In this document: one piece after another, positions 44,583-57,689 of the stretch
How positions within the stretch are numbered: position 1 is the first letter of the stretch
Layout of the letters: each line of letters starts with the position of its first letter
DNA from: Mansonella perstans
Taxonomy: Eukaryota > Nematoda > Chromadorea > Rhabditida > Onchocercidae
DNA length: 64,000 bases
Assembly (NCBI GenBank): GCA_037074765.1
Contig: JBAMDO010000239.1
Span: 41,209 to 105,208, forward strand
Reading direction: 5' to 3'
Notes under the pieces: model-generated
The model's input: only the letters and a program-made list of their open reading frames with translations
Told to the model about the DNA's origin: nothing
Database searches by the model: none
Translations under genes and position numbers: made by a program

Positions 44583-47500
44583 TTGATTTTGCAAAAGTTC
44601 AAACGCAAAAAACTTTTAGAAATTTCAAAATATCCATCCCAAATTTTAAGCAGAGCAGTGTTTCGATGTGTGTGTGCTTTTTTTTTTTTTTGAAAATACC
44701 GCAAAATGTATTTTCTTTGGTTAAAAAATTTCTTTTTCTTATTACAACAAAAAAAAATACTGAATAAGGAATAGCAGTAGTAAAAAAATTTAATGAAATG
44801 AACCTAAAAGCCATTACTATTGAAGTAAACTAATAATAGTATTTAACAATGATTGAATGATAGCATGCCAGATTGAGCTTGCATATTTCACAAACATCTT
44901 ACCTTAAATTTTAATTTATTAAAATCTTTTTCTAGCTGATCAAAATTTTAAATTCTCAACAAAACTTCAAATATTCTAAAAATTTGATTGTGACGACTAA
45001 GAACGATCGGAAATCCTAAAATATGCCAGTTTTAAAAGATCAATTGAAGTAATTAATTTGAGCAGTAATCATGTTAGAGAATGAAGTGATAAAATGTAAT
45101 CGAAAATGAACTGCCAGTTAATTTGCAAATGCCAATTAATTGAATTTTAAAATTGGCACTCACTTACTTATATTATTGGGAAGTTTTCCTAAAATTTTTT
45201 TTGTTTTCATACCAGAAAATCTTAAATAAAAATAAGCTTGTAAATTGCTAATTTATTTGATTTAAGCTTAATTTATGCTGAGCATTTTTAGCAATTCTTT
45301 TATTACTAATTGTTTCATAAAAAATTTTTTCCATTTCACTTCTTTCAATAATTCATTTAATTTTCATTCTTTCTAATGAAATGAATGATTCGCAATGGTT
45401 GTAATAGCAATAGCTAAATTTAAATTATTTCACTAGTACTAATTTTTATCATCTGTTTTCATATTGAGCGCATAACAATTCTTTTGCATCTTTCTTACAA
45501 ATATTTTTTAAAACTAACATTTTTCTAAGATGCATTTTTCCTTTCCCTTTCTTTCTTCTTTTTAAGTGTCACAATTTCAAGAAATGCTAATGACATTTGC
45601 ATTCCTTGAAATTCCATTTAACTTTTCTCTTTCATGAAGATTTCGTGTGAAATTTTATTTGTAATTTCTTTTCATTTCTCATTCAGTAAGTTTCTTCAAA
45701 AAAAAAAATTAAGAAAAAGTTCTCCTTCTCAAAGCTTTATTGTAACCCTGAAGTGAAATAAAATGAAATTGAAGCTTCTGATTTTGTGTAAAAATTTACT
45801 TTTGTAATAACTGTATGAACAAGTTTTTCAGACTTACTATTTCAATTGTTAACTAATCACTTTAAAAAAAAAATTAATTGTAAAGCTATATATTAAATTT
45901 ATCCTGACAAGAAAGAAAATTGTTGGTGATAAGATTTTACTGCTGAATCCATTCGTATTTATCGATTATTTGCTTGCATACAATTAATAAACTGAAGATA
46001 AAATAACTGCTTTTTTTGGTAAAAAAAACTTAATTTTATCTTTTCATTTATTCATTCTTCAGTTATCATGATAACTAGTAATCAAAATCAGGCAAAAGAG
46101 ATAATGATTATGGTAGTTAAGATGAAGAAGAAGGTTATGATTTCTTTTTGCTAGTCTCAGATGAGAAATTGGAAATATAGAAAAAAATGATTATTATGTT
46201 TTGAATTCTTATACCGTAACAAAAACAAATTTCAAATATGCATCAGGAATGACTAAGAAACATTTGCGCTCAGTGAACTTTCGTAACCATTAGACAGCAT
46301 TTTCACTGTGCAAATTCAATCATATGTAAATCAAATCCTCCTGTGACAGATTTAAAAACAATAAAGAATTAAGCTGTTTTAATGTTGTTTTTGATTTCTG
46401 TTTTTTTTTCTATGATTATGATCGTTGTCATATGATCACGAGTTAGACGTTATTGATACTATAATTTTGATTGAACGAAGATTTTGTTTTATAACATTGT
46501 TGTTAGTTTTTATTTAGAGTGATATTTTGATGAATTAATTTGATTTTGTTAAGATTATTAGTAGAAATTAATGTATGTGATTGTAAATCTTAAAATTTTA
46601 AGTCTTAAGTTAATTTTATTGGCTTTTAAAATCTTTTTTTAAATTTTTTAGTCCTTAAATTTGTTAAATAAGTTTAAGTTTTAAAATTTGACTTTGGTTC
46701 ATTTGGATTATTTTCAGGTTTGTAAAGAAAAAAAAGTGCAGGATGTAATGTTACTCATAATTTTTAAATTTTCCATTTAAAATTTAATTAGAAATTTAAA
46801 AAACGTATCAAAGTATTTTCTTTCTCTCATTAAATACTCGCATTTGGCTTATTAATTAAGTAATTCTTTCATGAAGAGGCAATAATACGAAATACTTTAT
46901 AAAGTAGTTGTTTGTCGTCACTAAAATGTTAGTTTATTGAATATTTCAAATTTTTGATTAAAAACCATTTATTTATTTTTAAAACAATATGCTTGCTCTG
47001 AATTGTAATTCTTGTCATTTTTTCGTTTAAATAACTCCTCAGTTTGATATTTTCACTGATAAATTCAAAATAAAAAATTTGGAATAAAATTTCAATTTGC
47101 TTTTTATAGCAATTCTTCAACATTGTTATTCAGTTGCGTTTAAAAGTGGAAAAAAAAAAATTGCATTAACATAGGAAATATTTTCACTGTTTATACTTTT
47201 AATTTTTTACCTTAATTGGAAAAGATGAATTTAAAATTTTCACTTCTTAATTCATAGGCATTAGCTAATGATAAACATTAAGAGTTATTTATTTTGTGAC
47301 ATGTTTATTTTTCTGAAAAAGTTTCGCATTTTAAATCGCTAAAAGAAAGAAAAAAATAAATTGTTACTGTAAAAAATAAAAAAGAGTAATTGTTCCTACG
47401 TGGCACAATTAAAATCAGTATAAGTTAATCATTTTAAGTATTTGTTAAAAGTTTTTTTTTGGTTTAATTGTTCAGTTTTGGAAATAATTTTTAAGAAAAA

Positions 47501-47856
47501 ACATTAAATAATTTATTGTTAATTGGACGAATAATTTTTGATTTGATTTGCGATGTTGAACGTTAAAATATAGAGGTTCCATTCATTTAATATCAAAGGA
47601 CAAGTTCATTATTGTGTATTGTACATGGATTATTACTAAGCTGTTAGGGGGAAGATTAAAGTAGTAATTAATGCCATTCAACGAATAGCATTTCATGGTT
47701 TCTAATGACATGGATATTTCATGTTGTTAATTCAGTCATCGAAAAAAGAAATGGATATTGTATTGATAAAATTTGCTGTTTTATTTTAGAAAGTTTAAAT
47801 TTTTTTAATTGAAATATTTAAATTCTTTTTTTTGCATAAAATGTTGTGTGTTAAGT

Positions 47857-47899
47857 AGTTTTATAAATGATTTGATAGTTTTATAAGTGATTTGATAGT
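47857..47899 (+). repeat. Tandem duplication, 20 bp x 2
   Basis: The units AGTTTTATAAATGATTTGAT and AGTTTTATAAGTGATTTGAT are adjacent and differ by one base. Confidence 0.85.
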
Positions 47900-48783
47900 G
47901 GCAAGTACTTTTGAACAAACTATTAATTTTGAGATTTGATTAGATTTGCATCTTAAAGTTGTCATCAGTAAAGCTTTACATTGAAAATATTCATTATTGT
48001 CGCTGAATGGATTAGAATGATTGAGTTTTTCTTCTATCAATTATCACCTTTTTGCAAACCTTTCCATTCTTTAGTTTCAAATTTCTTTTTCTGTTAAAGC
48101 AAAAAAAATTGAAAGCGAAGCAATTTCCGGTTTCTTGTCTTTTTTCTGATTGGTAAATGGGCCTATGTGAACCAATTGCTAAGCTTTTTTCAACAAAAAA
48201 TGTGATCAGATCATGGATAATAGAAATGATCAATCAGTGAACCACGTTTATAGATAAAAGAATTTGGTAAGTTTATGCAACTCAGTTCAAGTAAATTAAA
48301 TAATACATGAATAGAATTTTGATGTTCGTTTTTTTTGAAGCTTGTAACTTAAATAACTGATAACTTTGTTTGAAAGTTTTCTTGCAAAAAATTTGACAAA
48401 ATAAATCCATTATCATTCTCATTGAAATTTCATGTTTTTTTGAATTTATTTCAGCCTTTTTTTTTTGGTCTTAATTTAACGGAAACTGCCATTCGTCGAA
48501 CCGAATATCAACTGAAAGAGCAAACTTGCTTTCACTGGAATTCATAAATATGATTCATTTGATTTTTAAATTGCAAAAAACAATATAGAATTTTAACATT
48601 TTCAAAACTGATTCATCTTCGGAAAATTTAAATAGTAAAAAATAATTGAAATATTTCGAAAACTTAAAAATAAAAATTTCTTATGTTTCAGATTTCAAAA
48701 TTAATATTTCTTGGCCAATTTGCAGCATTTTCTATTCAATTATGCTAACAATATAAAGTGATTTGTTGATTGATGATAACGCA

Positions 48784-50054
48784 ATGTTTGATAAATTGAA
48801 TGATAAATTTACTCGTGCTGCTCTTCGCCTTGATGAGGTAAAATTCATTTTTCTCATATTTTACTGAAATTCTTTTTTAAAAAGGTATACATAATAATTT
48901 TCAGTCTTTTAGCACAAAATAATAGTTAAATGAAATTGATGAAAATAAATTTAATTTTTTTTTAAGAGTACAACTTTTTCAAATTAATTATCATTTATAA
49001 CAATGAGTAATATTAGTATTAATCACTAGAAGATTAATGCATGCTCATTATTGAACATTCCCCAAAAGCCATGGACAATATTTACTCGATTAATCAAAGG
49101 CCATTTCTTTCTGGCTATAATATTATTTATGATTGGAATATTTTGCTTTTGCACTGGTTTACAATTTAGCATGAAGTATGATGAAGTAAACTGTTCTGAT
49201 GGCACTAATGTATGGATTCCATTACTTAATTTGGTTAGCAAAAATTCTTTTTTAAGGTTTAACAGAAAAATTTTTCTGAACAAAATTTTTATTAAACTTG
49301 ACATTTTCCAATATAAAAATTTTTTAAAGAAAAGTTTTATTCAAAAATAAAAAGCAAATAATTTTGGAACATTTTTTGAATTAAACCAACGAATGCAAAA
49401 ATTTCGCTCATTTTGAATTTATCACTTACATATCAATAATTTTTATGAATTGTTGAAATTTTATTACTTTAAATTTTTTATTTTTTACTGAACAAAAGCT
49501 ATTTTTATTCTCTGAATTGAATGCCATTTTTGTATGAACTATTTTGAAGGGAAATTTTGGCCAAATTTTTATTTTATTCAGATTGTTGCATTATCTGGCT
49601 TATTTATGCTTCATACTCTTCATTTGCATTGGCCAGCTTTTATTTATTGTCTTGGCCTATGCATTATGCTAATTATGATTTTTGCAACTATTATTGATAG
49701 TATTTTGGCTTCATTGCGGTGGTCTCATGCAGCCTGGAAGCCAGTTGATCAATGGGCAATAGCTTTCTCATGGATTGATTTAAGTCTTGCTATTTTAGCT
49801 ATATTAAACGGTATTTGCAAAGAAATGTTTTAAATATTTGTTTCATTTAGTTAAATAATGTTTGCTATCTTTCATCATTAAGCATTAAAAAAAAAGATTT
49901 TATTCAAATTAATATGTTTTCTTTTGAAACAATTTTTTGCAATGATTAACCGTTGTAATTAATTAAATTAAAATATTTTGCAGAATTTATATGTGTATGC
50001 ATTTTGGCAATACTTATAAAGTTTTGGTATCAGCCAACAGTTCGTGATAACTGA
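48784..50054 (+). CDS. Multi-pass membrane protein, about 184 residues, family unknown
   Basis: Four exons join in frame: 48784-48837, 49033-49233, 49582-49810 and 49984-50054, ending at TGA 50052-50054. The start MFDKLNDKFTRAALRLDE is a charged cytosolic N-terminus. Helix 1 is GHFFLAIILFMIGIFCFCTG, followed by a short loop with DEVNCSDGTNVW. Exon 3 has two helices (LSGLFMLHTLHLHW... and YCLGLCIMLIMIFATIIDSI), the loop RWSHAAWKPVDQW and a third (IDLSLAILAIL). Exon 4 has the last (CVCILAILIKF) before WYQPTVRDN. The topology resembles a four- or five-pass protein of the claudin/tetraspan size class, but no signature motif is seen, so no function is claimed. Splice phases all agree. An alternative acceptor at 49030 would add one Lys. 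A hydrophobic coding block at 50520-51004 may be extra 3' exons of this gene. Confidence 0.65.
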
Positions 50055-50519
50055 TGTCTTAACATAAATTAATTTAATTTTATTCAAATTTTCTTTTTTA
50101 ATCAAAAAGTTTTCACCAGATATTTGTTTTTAATTTAACATTGCATGTATTTTGTTTGTTATTCATAATTTTCTTAACAGTTATATTAATTATAACTAAT
50201 TTGTACAGTTCTTTTTTTTCTTCTTGAAAAACACTGAAATGTTATTTTTATCATAATTTTTGAAATTTGAAAATAAATTGGAATTTTTTTTTTTTTGAAA
50301 TGACGATAACCTTTGTTTGTTTATTTATTCATGTTTTATTTTAAAAATTTTTCAGATTATTGAATTTTAGAAACTCGAAAGTAATGAATTATTTTTTACG
50401 AAGTTTATATGTATTAATATTTTCCGTGCTTTTCGTTTGTTGACCTTTTGCTTGAACTTTTTTTTGAATTTAAACTCATCTTTTCATTTCTGGGTTTTTA
50501 TTGATCGAAATTTTAACAG

Positions 50520-51004
50520 ATGAATTTGCTAAGTGCAAGTATTGCTCTTGTTGCAACATTTTTTTATTTTAGTCAAAATGATTTGATATCATTCTATATT
50601 GTCGATAATGGATATTTGAGTATCATTATGGCTATTATGGCTATCATGTTGATCGTTGTAATTTTCTTTACATTCTTTTCTTTGCCTTTTATTCTGCACA
50701 TCTGAAAGAAAAATTCGAATTAAAATAAATTTGAATTAATTTTTTTTTTGTCAGCACTACAAAAGAAATATAAAAATGAAAAAAAGAGAAAGAGAGAGCT
50801 AGTGCAATGCAAAGAAACATCAAACAATGAGGTAAAAATAGACGTAAAATAATTGAATTTAATTTAATCATTAATAATTAACATTATTGAAGGTTAATTG
50901 ATTTTTTTTCTATTTTTTTACAGTTGGTATTCGACAAATTTCCAACCGACCATTCTTCAGTTCTTCAAATTTTGATGCATTTATCGGATCCAAAAAATTA
51001 TTAA
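50520..51004 (+). CDS. Additional membrane-protein exons (alternative 3' end or separate gene)
   Basis: Three blocks join in frame: 50520-50657 (MNLLSASIALVATFFYFSQN, then the hydrophobic run YLSIIMAIMAIMLIV), 50766-50831 (KYKNEKKRKRELVQCKETSN) and 50924-51004 (LVFDKFPTDHSSVL, ending SDPKNY and TAA 51002-51004). They make two membrane helices followed by a basic cytosolic tail. If exon 4 of the preceding gene is cut at 50039 (donor GTTCGT, weak), the frame runs straight into 50520 and gives one 274-residue protein with six or so helices. Otherwise this block has its own ATG directly after a TTAACAG acceptor. Which model is used cannot be decided by reading. Confidence 0.5.
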
Positions 51005-51528
51005 ATTATTTGTCGGCCAGTTTTATTCCTCATTATTTCTATTTACCAGCAGATATTTTTATTTATCTAATTTGATCTATTCTAAATTAATTAGCAAATT
51101 TTACGAATAAAATACATTTTGATAAGATGCATTTTATTAATCATCAATGATTGATGTCAACAACTTTTTTGAAGATGACAAATAATTGCCCTGGTATTTT
51201 ATACCACTTTAGCAAATCTGCATGCATGCATGCATTCGTGTTGTTGTGCAAGTACCATAAATTTCCTCATTGTTCACTGCACAAAGTTTGCTAAAAGATT
51301 CACTTTTAGCAGTATTTTGGTTAAAAATAACGAGTAGTTTCATTTCACTGTCATGATAATTTTGTCAATAGTTTTGCAAAAATTTAAACTATTAAAATTT
51401 CATGTTTGCTTTACTGAACAATGATTGCAGAAAAAGTTTAGTGTATTGGATGGATCAGGTGAAATTTTCAGGTAAAATTTTCATGAAATTCCTGTAAAAA
51501 CCTAATGAATTTCATCTTTATTGATCGA
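51005..51528. other. Short gap between convergent genes
   Basis: About 520 bases between the 3' ends of the membrane-protein locus (plus) and the nuclear receptor (minus). I searched it on the minus strand for a ligand-binding-domain exon in the needed phase and saw none. It holds a CATG-rich palindromic patch (CTGCATGCATGCATGCA at about 51220). Confidence 0.5.
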
Positions 51529-54334
51529 TCATTCACAAATTGAAAAGATATAAAATTTAAAAACTTTATAAAGCTCCTTACTTGCTGGAAGCATACCAAT
51601 ATGAAGACATCGTTTCATGCGACAACTACGACATATTTTACGATAACCAGTAACTGAAAATGTTGATAACTTTGAGAATGTTTGTGATAATAAAAGATTG
51701 GAAATTTATAATCATCATACTTTCTATTATGATTTTTTTTTTTTATTATTTATCTATTTTTGCTTCTTCATCTTTCAAATGTACTGAAAATTTAAATGCA
51801 GAAATTATTTTAGAATAAATAAAAAAAATTTTTTTTTAATAATTTTGGAAATTTGTTAAAGTTCATTATCATAATCAATGATCATTATCATTATACATAC
51901 CGCAATTTAATTTTACATCACAACGATTTGATCGTTTACATGTGTAACTCTTTTCATCGCTAACTGTTCTTCTGAAATGATTACTGATGCTGTAAATTTT
52001 TATATATCAATTATTAAGGCACTATTTTAAAATAAGTGAAAAAAATTTCTAAAAATAAGTAAAAATTCATTGCGTTCCCCATCTTATCAAATAATTAACA
52101 AATTAAATTACAACACAAAAATTGCTGTAAAAATCAGATAATAATTTAAAATATGTTGCTGAAATTAAAATGAGACGATAAGATTAGTCGCAAAAAACTT
52201 CTCTTTCATCGTATAAGATGACAGTTCAAAAAAATTAAAAACTGACTATTAATTAAAGTGTCGGAAAAAAATTCTCACAATAATAGTATATATGTCTTAT
52301 CGTATCATTTTAAAGACACAATGAAATATGTCAATTAAAAGAAAGAAAACTTGAAGAGAAAATTAAAAAGTTGGTATGTCACGGTTATCAAAAACTGATA
52401 AGATTTGAAATAGTTAGAATAGCATTCTATAACAAATGAACCATGAAAATATTCGCATTTCCTGAATTTGATGTAAAATTCTAAATTTAAAAAAAAAATC
52501 GAAATTTCTATGTTAGTTTAATTAACCGGAAAAATGCAGCACAAGCGGCGCATGTTTTGGCTCCAAAATGCAATCCATTGGAAGCAGCAGCAAGGCAAAC
52601 TTGACATAGTTGTTGTTCATCGGATGTTTGCTGTATTGCTACCGGTGGTGGTGCAGATTGCTGTGATATAACAGGAGATGGTAATGTATTATATGTGTTA
52701 AATGACAGTAGTGAATAGCTGAAAATTTGAATAACTCAAATAAAGATATTAAAATTCAAATAATGCCTGAAATTTAAATAATGCTTCATACAATTTCACT
52801 TGTTACTTCTTTAAGCTAACAATGTAACATCTTGCTCTATCATTTTTTACTTCTACTAATAGGAGAGATTGTGAAAAGTAAACTTAAACTAAAAATTAAA
52901 TTTTTCAAAAGTCAGTTTGAAATGGAGAGCAATTCCGATTTAAATTAATGACCTGAAAAGAATGATGGCGAATATTTTAGGGAAAAAGAAACGAGAAGAA
53001 ATGGCATTTTTTTTTTTAAAAGGCCAAAGTTTTAAGGAAAAAAATGAAATATTTTATTTCAACGGATATTTAGATAATTATTTTTGTCATTCTAGAGGAA
53101 CTTTTAAATTTGCTTTTGCTTTTTAATTGATAATTGATTTTGCTAATAATAAAGCGGAAAAAAGTGTTTTTTCACTTTCACTTAATAATTTTCACTTAAA
53201 TTTAATAATTTCAATTTTCACTACCTTTCACTTAATGGACAATTCATGAAAATTTTCTTTATTTCTTTACTTGCTCAATTCGCTTTTTTGTGTTTTAAAT
53301 TTGGAATTCTAATTATTTAAAATTATTAATCGATAATAGTGAAGTTAGATTATTTATTGCTGAAATTTGATTATAAAAAAAATAAAACTTTCAATATACC
53401 TTTGTTCAGATGAAAACTTTCTTGCTAATGGTACCGTAAAATCTTTCACAGGATATGGATGACAATTTGAATAAATTGGTGCATCTGTTGGTTTTATCAT
53501 TTGTCGAACCGGTAAACTAGTGAAACTACTGCTAGAATCCTAAAAGAAAAAAAAATTAGTATTTTAGTTTTAAAAAATAAAAAGTTTCAGAGTAATTGGG
53601 ATTAGAAAAAAATCAAATGTGTCTTAAAAAATAAATATATTAAAAATACGGAAAAAAATGAAAAACGATGATTCATTCAGCCTATTATTATGCATTGATA
53701 AATTAATTTTCTAAATAGAAAAAAATATTGCTAATTGGTTAACATTGGGACATATCATTTAAATCAGTATTTCTGGTATAAATCTCTATAAGTATCAGTA
53801 ATATGCAAGCTAATTAATTACGATTCCTAATTATTTTTATTAGCATGGTAATTTGATAGCGCGATTAAAATTTACAGAAAATTTTCACCATTGCAAAAGT
53901 TAAACGAAGATACAGTGATATCGTCCTACATTAGCAATTCTTAATGTAAACATCAACATAATGATAAGTACAAATCAATCATCACTTATTTTCTTGCAAA
54001 TAAACTTTTGAATATTAGCTTTTTAGTCTTTCAATTGAAATTAGTGATTATTTAGCACATCGATTGAAAAAATTTAATACTACAAATATAGTACCGGAAT
54101 CGGCGATAATGGTACAATGCAATGTGATCCAAAATTGTTGCTAACAGTTTGTCCAATATTTGAGCAGAATGTTGAATCATAATCCCAGAATAAGAACGAT
54201 GATGTGGTAGCATCACGTATTGGATCATGAAAAATTGGAATTGATGCATTTTCAACATGATGATGATGATATTCATCAGTTGGCGATAAAGTGAAACCAT
54301 TTTGCCAAATATTACCACAATTCGTATTATCCAT
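51529..54334 (-). CDS. Nuclear hormone receptor, DNA-binding domain near C-terminus, no ligand-binding domain found
   Basis: Minus-strand exons 54095-54334, 53400-53539, 52527-52718, 51901-51971 and 51582-51653 join in frame to about 238 residues. The first half is low-complexity and Ser/Thr/Pro/Gln-rich (MDNTNCGNIWQNGFTLSP, a His run, SPPPV-like segments) and may be an activation region. The DNA-binding domain follows. Zinc finger 1 is CQVC...HFGAKTCAACAAFFR, whose P-box resembles nematode supplementary receptors. Zinc finger 2 has YTCKRSNRC, then GYRKICRSCRMKRCLHIGML. After MLPA the exon either splices on (donor GTAAGG) or reads through 17 more residues (SKELYKVF...) to TGA at 51529-51531; the stated end uses read-through. 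No ligand-binding domain is seen before the convergent gene at 51004. The layout recalls C. elegans ODR-7, an olfactory-neuron regulator that also lacks a recognisable ligand-binding domain, but orthology is only a guess. It would act in the nucleus as a DNA-binding regulator. Confidence 0.8.
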
Positions 54335-57259
54335 TTAGTTTTTTTCCTTCTTTTTTGATTGCGAAAAAGTTCAAAATTTTTTGAATCTAAAAATTTCTGT
54401 TTACTATAATTTAAATGAGAATAATATATATATATATATACATATATAGACTTTTATTTAAAACAATTTCTTATCAATTTATTTTTATTCGAAAAAAATA
54501 CACACTTAAATATGCATGTATAAAAATTTTAATTCACAAAAAAAAAAAAAAAAATTGTGGAAATAATTTTGAATTTATTGATCGTCGTTTAGTTTTATTT
54601 ATTGATCGTCGTTTAATTTTATTTTTAAGCTATTCAAATAATTGCAGTATATTTTTAAAATGAACTCTTTATTGAGTACAAATTTTATAATCTTAAGTTT
54701 TGTTGCATTGCTAAGCACAGCAACAAAATGTATTGTAGTATCACCTCCATAACTTATAACTTCAAATTATTAGCATATTAAAAGATTAATAAATATGTTT
54801 GCATTAATATCTTTGACTAATTTGTTTCATAAAGAAAAAAAACATTGCAAATTTCAAATTTAATGACTTTCTTACAAAGTAAAAATAAAAACTTATTTAG
54901 TAAAGCTATTAATGAAGCGAAAGGAATTGAAGAATGCCTTCGTAACATATTGCAGTATGTTTATAAGTTGTTATGCATTATATAGTACTAATATTAATAG
55001 CAAACACATTGATATTAGCAAATTTACTTTTAATTATGTATAAATATAAGATGAGAAGCAATAATAAGGTGAGAACAATGTAATTACAAGCTTGACAAAT
55101 CAGCTGGAGAATAAGTTAGAGAAATTTCTATGGTGACATGTGTGAATGTACCTGACGAAATATCATATTACCTATGTTGTTTATTATCACTTCCCGTTAA
55201 TTAACAAAGATTTATGTAATTATTTTAAGTATATTTTACAGATATGTTTACATATATTTCAAGATATACCTGAAGATATGTTTGTGCTTTTTTATCTATC
55301 TGTTCATCGATTTAAAAGAGTAATTTTTTCAAACTTACTTTTTTAAAACAAAACTTTTCAACTGTATGTATAAATACAAAAAGATAAATAAGTACATAAT
55401 ATATATTTCAATAAACGCTTTTTTTTCTGGAATAAAGTTTTTTTTATTTTTTTAATGTCATTTATTTAGCTTATTTTCATATTCTTTTTTTTTTTTTTAA
55501 ACTTTAGTTATGTTTTCATTCTTTCTTTATCTTCCTTTAAGATTTGATTTTATTTTTTGCTTTCTTTATCTTACTTTTCTTACTTTTTTTTCGTATATTT
55601 TTCACAGTCTTCTTTCTACCATGTGAATTTCACATCTTATTTACTTATTAAAGGAATTTTTCCACTTAATTTTTTTATTCTTTAATTTTTTTTATTTTAA
55701 TCTTGCTTTCTATATCTGACTTTGCTATTTCAAAGTTTATTCAATCGATTTTATTTTTCGTCTCTTTTCTACTGCTACTGTTATTAGTGAGCAGTTTGTT
55801 ATATTTTCAATCCAATGACATAGGCAAACAGTTTTGGATGAATATTTTCTTCTGCTTTTCATTTACTGTTTTTTATTATCTGAAACATTTTACTGCAATG
55901 AATTATTGCTAAAAAAAATGACAAAGAATTTGCCCTTTTATCTTTAAAAGAATCTCATATCAATTAATCATTAAAGTGAAATTTAAAGAATTGATAGATT
56001 AAAAAGGTTGTTTTTAGGTTTGAATTAATTTCAAACATTTGTCATAGCATTATCAAAATTTTGTTTTCATTTGGACTAAAATTAATTTGGTTGCTAATTT
56101 CTCGACTATATGACAAATTTTTCTTTGAGTCTATTTGACTGAAAACATTTTTCACAACATTTGTCATTATAATATGTATGCAATAGGTTAGTAATTACAT
56201 CATTTCAGATCCTCTCATTTACGCCAATGCTAAGCCTCAATCTAATCCTTGGTATATGAAGAAGTCTATGTAATTATGGCTAATAATTAGTCATTCTAAT
56301 GAACCATTTGAAAGTTTGTGATATTTATTTTGCTAAAGCTTCAGTCTAATTCTTTATATATGAAAAATTTACTGGTAAAGAATTTTATTAATATGAAGAA
56401 TTTCACTGAAAGATTTTTCTTTGATTTTAAAAATTTCACTTTTCATCTCTACGATACCTCAAATATATGTATAAATGTTAGTTCGATCATTCTGACACCA
56501 AATAACTCAGACAGATAGACAGATATCAGGAATACAACTTAAGCGGATATTAGGAATACAATGTTCCCATTGTCTATGCTTACAAAAAATTTCGAACAAT
56601 CTTCCAGTTCATGATCTTTTAACTTTCTTCATGAATTTTTGTTGAGATTATCAAATTTCTTCTTCAAAATAAAAAAATTTGATGAACAGTTTTTTTTATT
56701 TAAGTAACAAATTGTATGATAGATAAAAAATTTAATTTTTATTAAAACAAAATTAATTTGATCCAACAAATATCATTTAAGATTGATGTGCAACTTTTTC
56801 ATAAATAATGAATGCATGTAAAAGGGCAATCATGTGCTAATGATTGCTAAATTTTATTAGTTTGCAGATAAGTTACCAAGGTAACAAATGATTCATTTTA
56901 ATGAAGTAAATATTTTTCCACAAATGCAAAATGTTATAACATTGTTACAGAAAAATATCATTTCACACACGTTTTAGATTATTATCGGTGATAATCAAGA
57001 ATTTTTTTTTTTTTCAATTCAGATCATTTATTCCATAAATCATTCCTGATCATTTTTATTTCATCTAAACTGTTAGTATGATTTCTTTTCAATTACTCGT
57101 ATCATCATTTAATTTGAGTTCCATATATTTTTGTCTTCATTAAAAAACACACATTGCATTGAAATAATTGAAAAATAAAGGCTCGAAATGATAAAATGTC
57201 AAATGACATCGGAGAGCAGCTTGTTTCAAAAATTAAAAATTCTTCATGTTTCACTTTGA
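54335..57259. other. Upstream region of the nuclear receptor, gene-free
   Basis: AT-rich sequence with no supportable gene. It presumably contains the nuclear receptor promoter. Features noted are a TA dinucleotide run at 54425-54446 and a 24-bp tandem duplication at 54573-54620. T-rich hydrophobic frames between 55500 and 55900 look like chance. Confidence 0.55.
54573..54620 (+). repeat. Tandem duplication, 24 bp x 2
   Basis: The units ATTTATTGATCGTCGTTTAG and ATTTATTGATCGTCGTTTAA (each plus TTTT) are adjacent and differ by one base. The GATCGTCG core is unusually GC-rich for this region. Confidence 0.9.
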
Positions 57260-57560
57260 AGGATATTGAATCGAAAACTGCAATTAACTGCTTCTAGAGG
57301 CCAATACATTATTAAAGAGAAATTACTGATTTCACGGGAGCTGGAAACGGCGTCAAAAGGTATCGACGTCATTCATATAACAGCGAATATTATCTGAGGA
57401 AACTTCACCGGTTTCTGTACGGATTGCATTTCAGTAATGCAGCAGCATTAATAAAGCAGAATTCATAAATAAGCCGTTGCACTCCGCATCTAACGATGTC
57501 TAAAGACGACATCATCCAAGACACTTTCTAGAGGCCTTGTTGGTGTAGTGGAAATGGCTA
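57260..57560 (+). pseudogene. GC-richer coding-like fossil, unidentified
   Basis: Between a TGA just before 57260 and a TGA near 57398, one plus-strand frame stays open for about 45 codons with balanced amino acid use (for example LTASRGQYIIKEKLLI and ETASKGIDVIHITANII). It appears to continue one base out of frame (LSEETSPVSVRIAFQ) to about 57434. The composition is clearly GC-richer than the flanks. It lies just upstream of the decayed hAT fragment and may be part of the same insertion or of an old gene. I do not recognise the protein. Confidence 0.35.
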
Positions 57561-57689
57561 TAAAACTGGTCAGTGTTTGCAAGTTTAAACACTGAAATGA
57601 ACTTTGACCTGATACACTTCTTTCTTATGACTAAATTTTTTTTTCTTATATTTAAATTGGTTTTTTTTTTGGTTATAGTCAACAACAAT

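Larger units (their letters stand above)
42915..48783. other. Gene-free AT-rich stretch
   Basis: Nearly 6 kb with no supportable coding region on either strand. Only small repeats were seen: three copies of CATTTGCT at 44559-44582 and a 20-bp tandem duplication at 47857-47899. Confidence 0.55.

Noticed and set aside
55146..56518. Several hydrophobic plus-strand frames
   Set aside because: T-rich DNA readily yields Phe/Leu/Ile-rich frames; no consistent exons or motifs.
57536..57600. tRNA-like sequence with an A-box-like TGGTGTAGTGG and a B-box-like AAGTTTAAAC 42 bases later
   Set aside because: The spacing is right, but the T-arm does not pair in the tRNA register and no acceptor stem closes. 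It may be a chance match or a worn tRNA-derived element.
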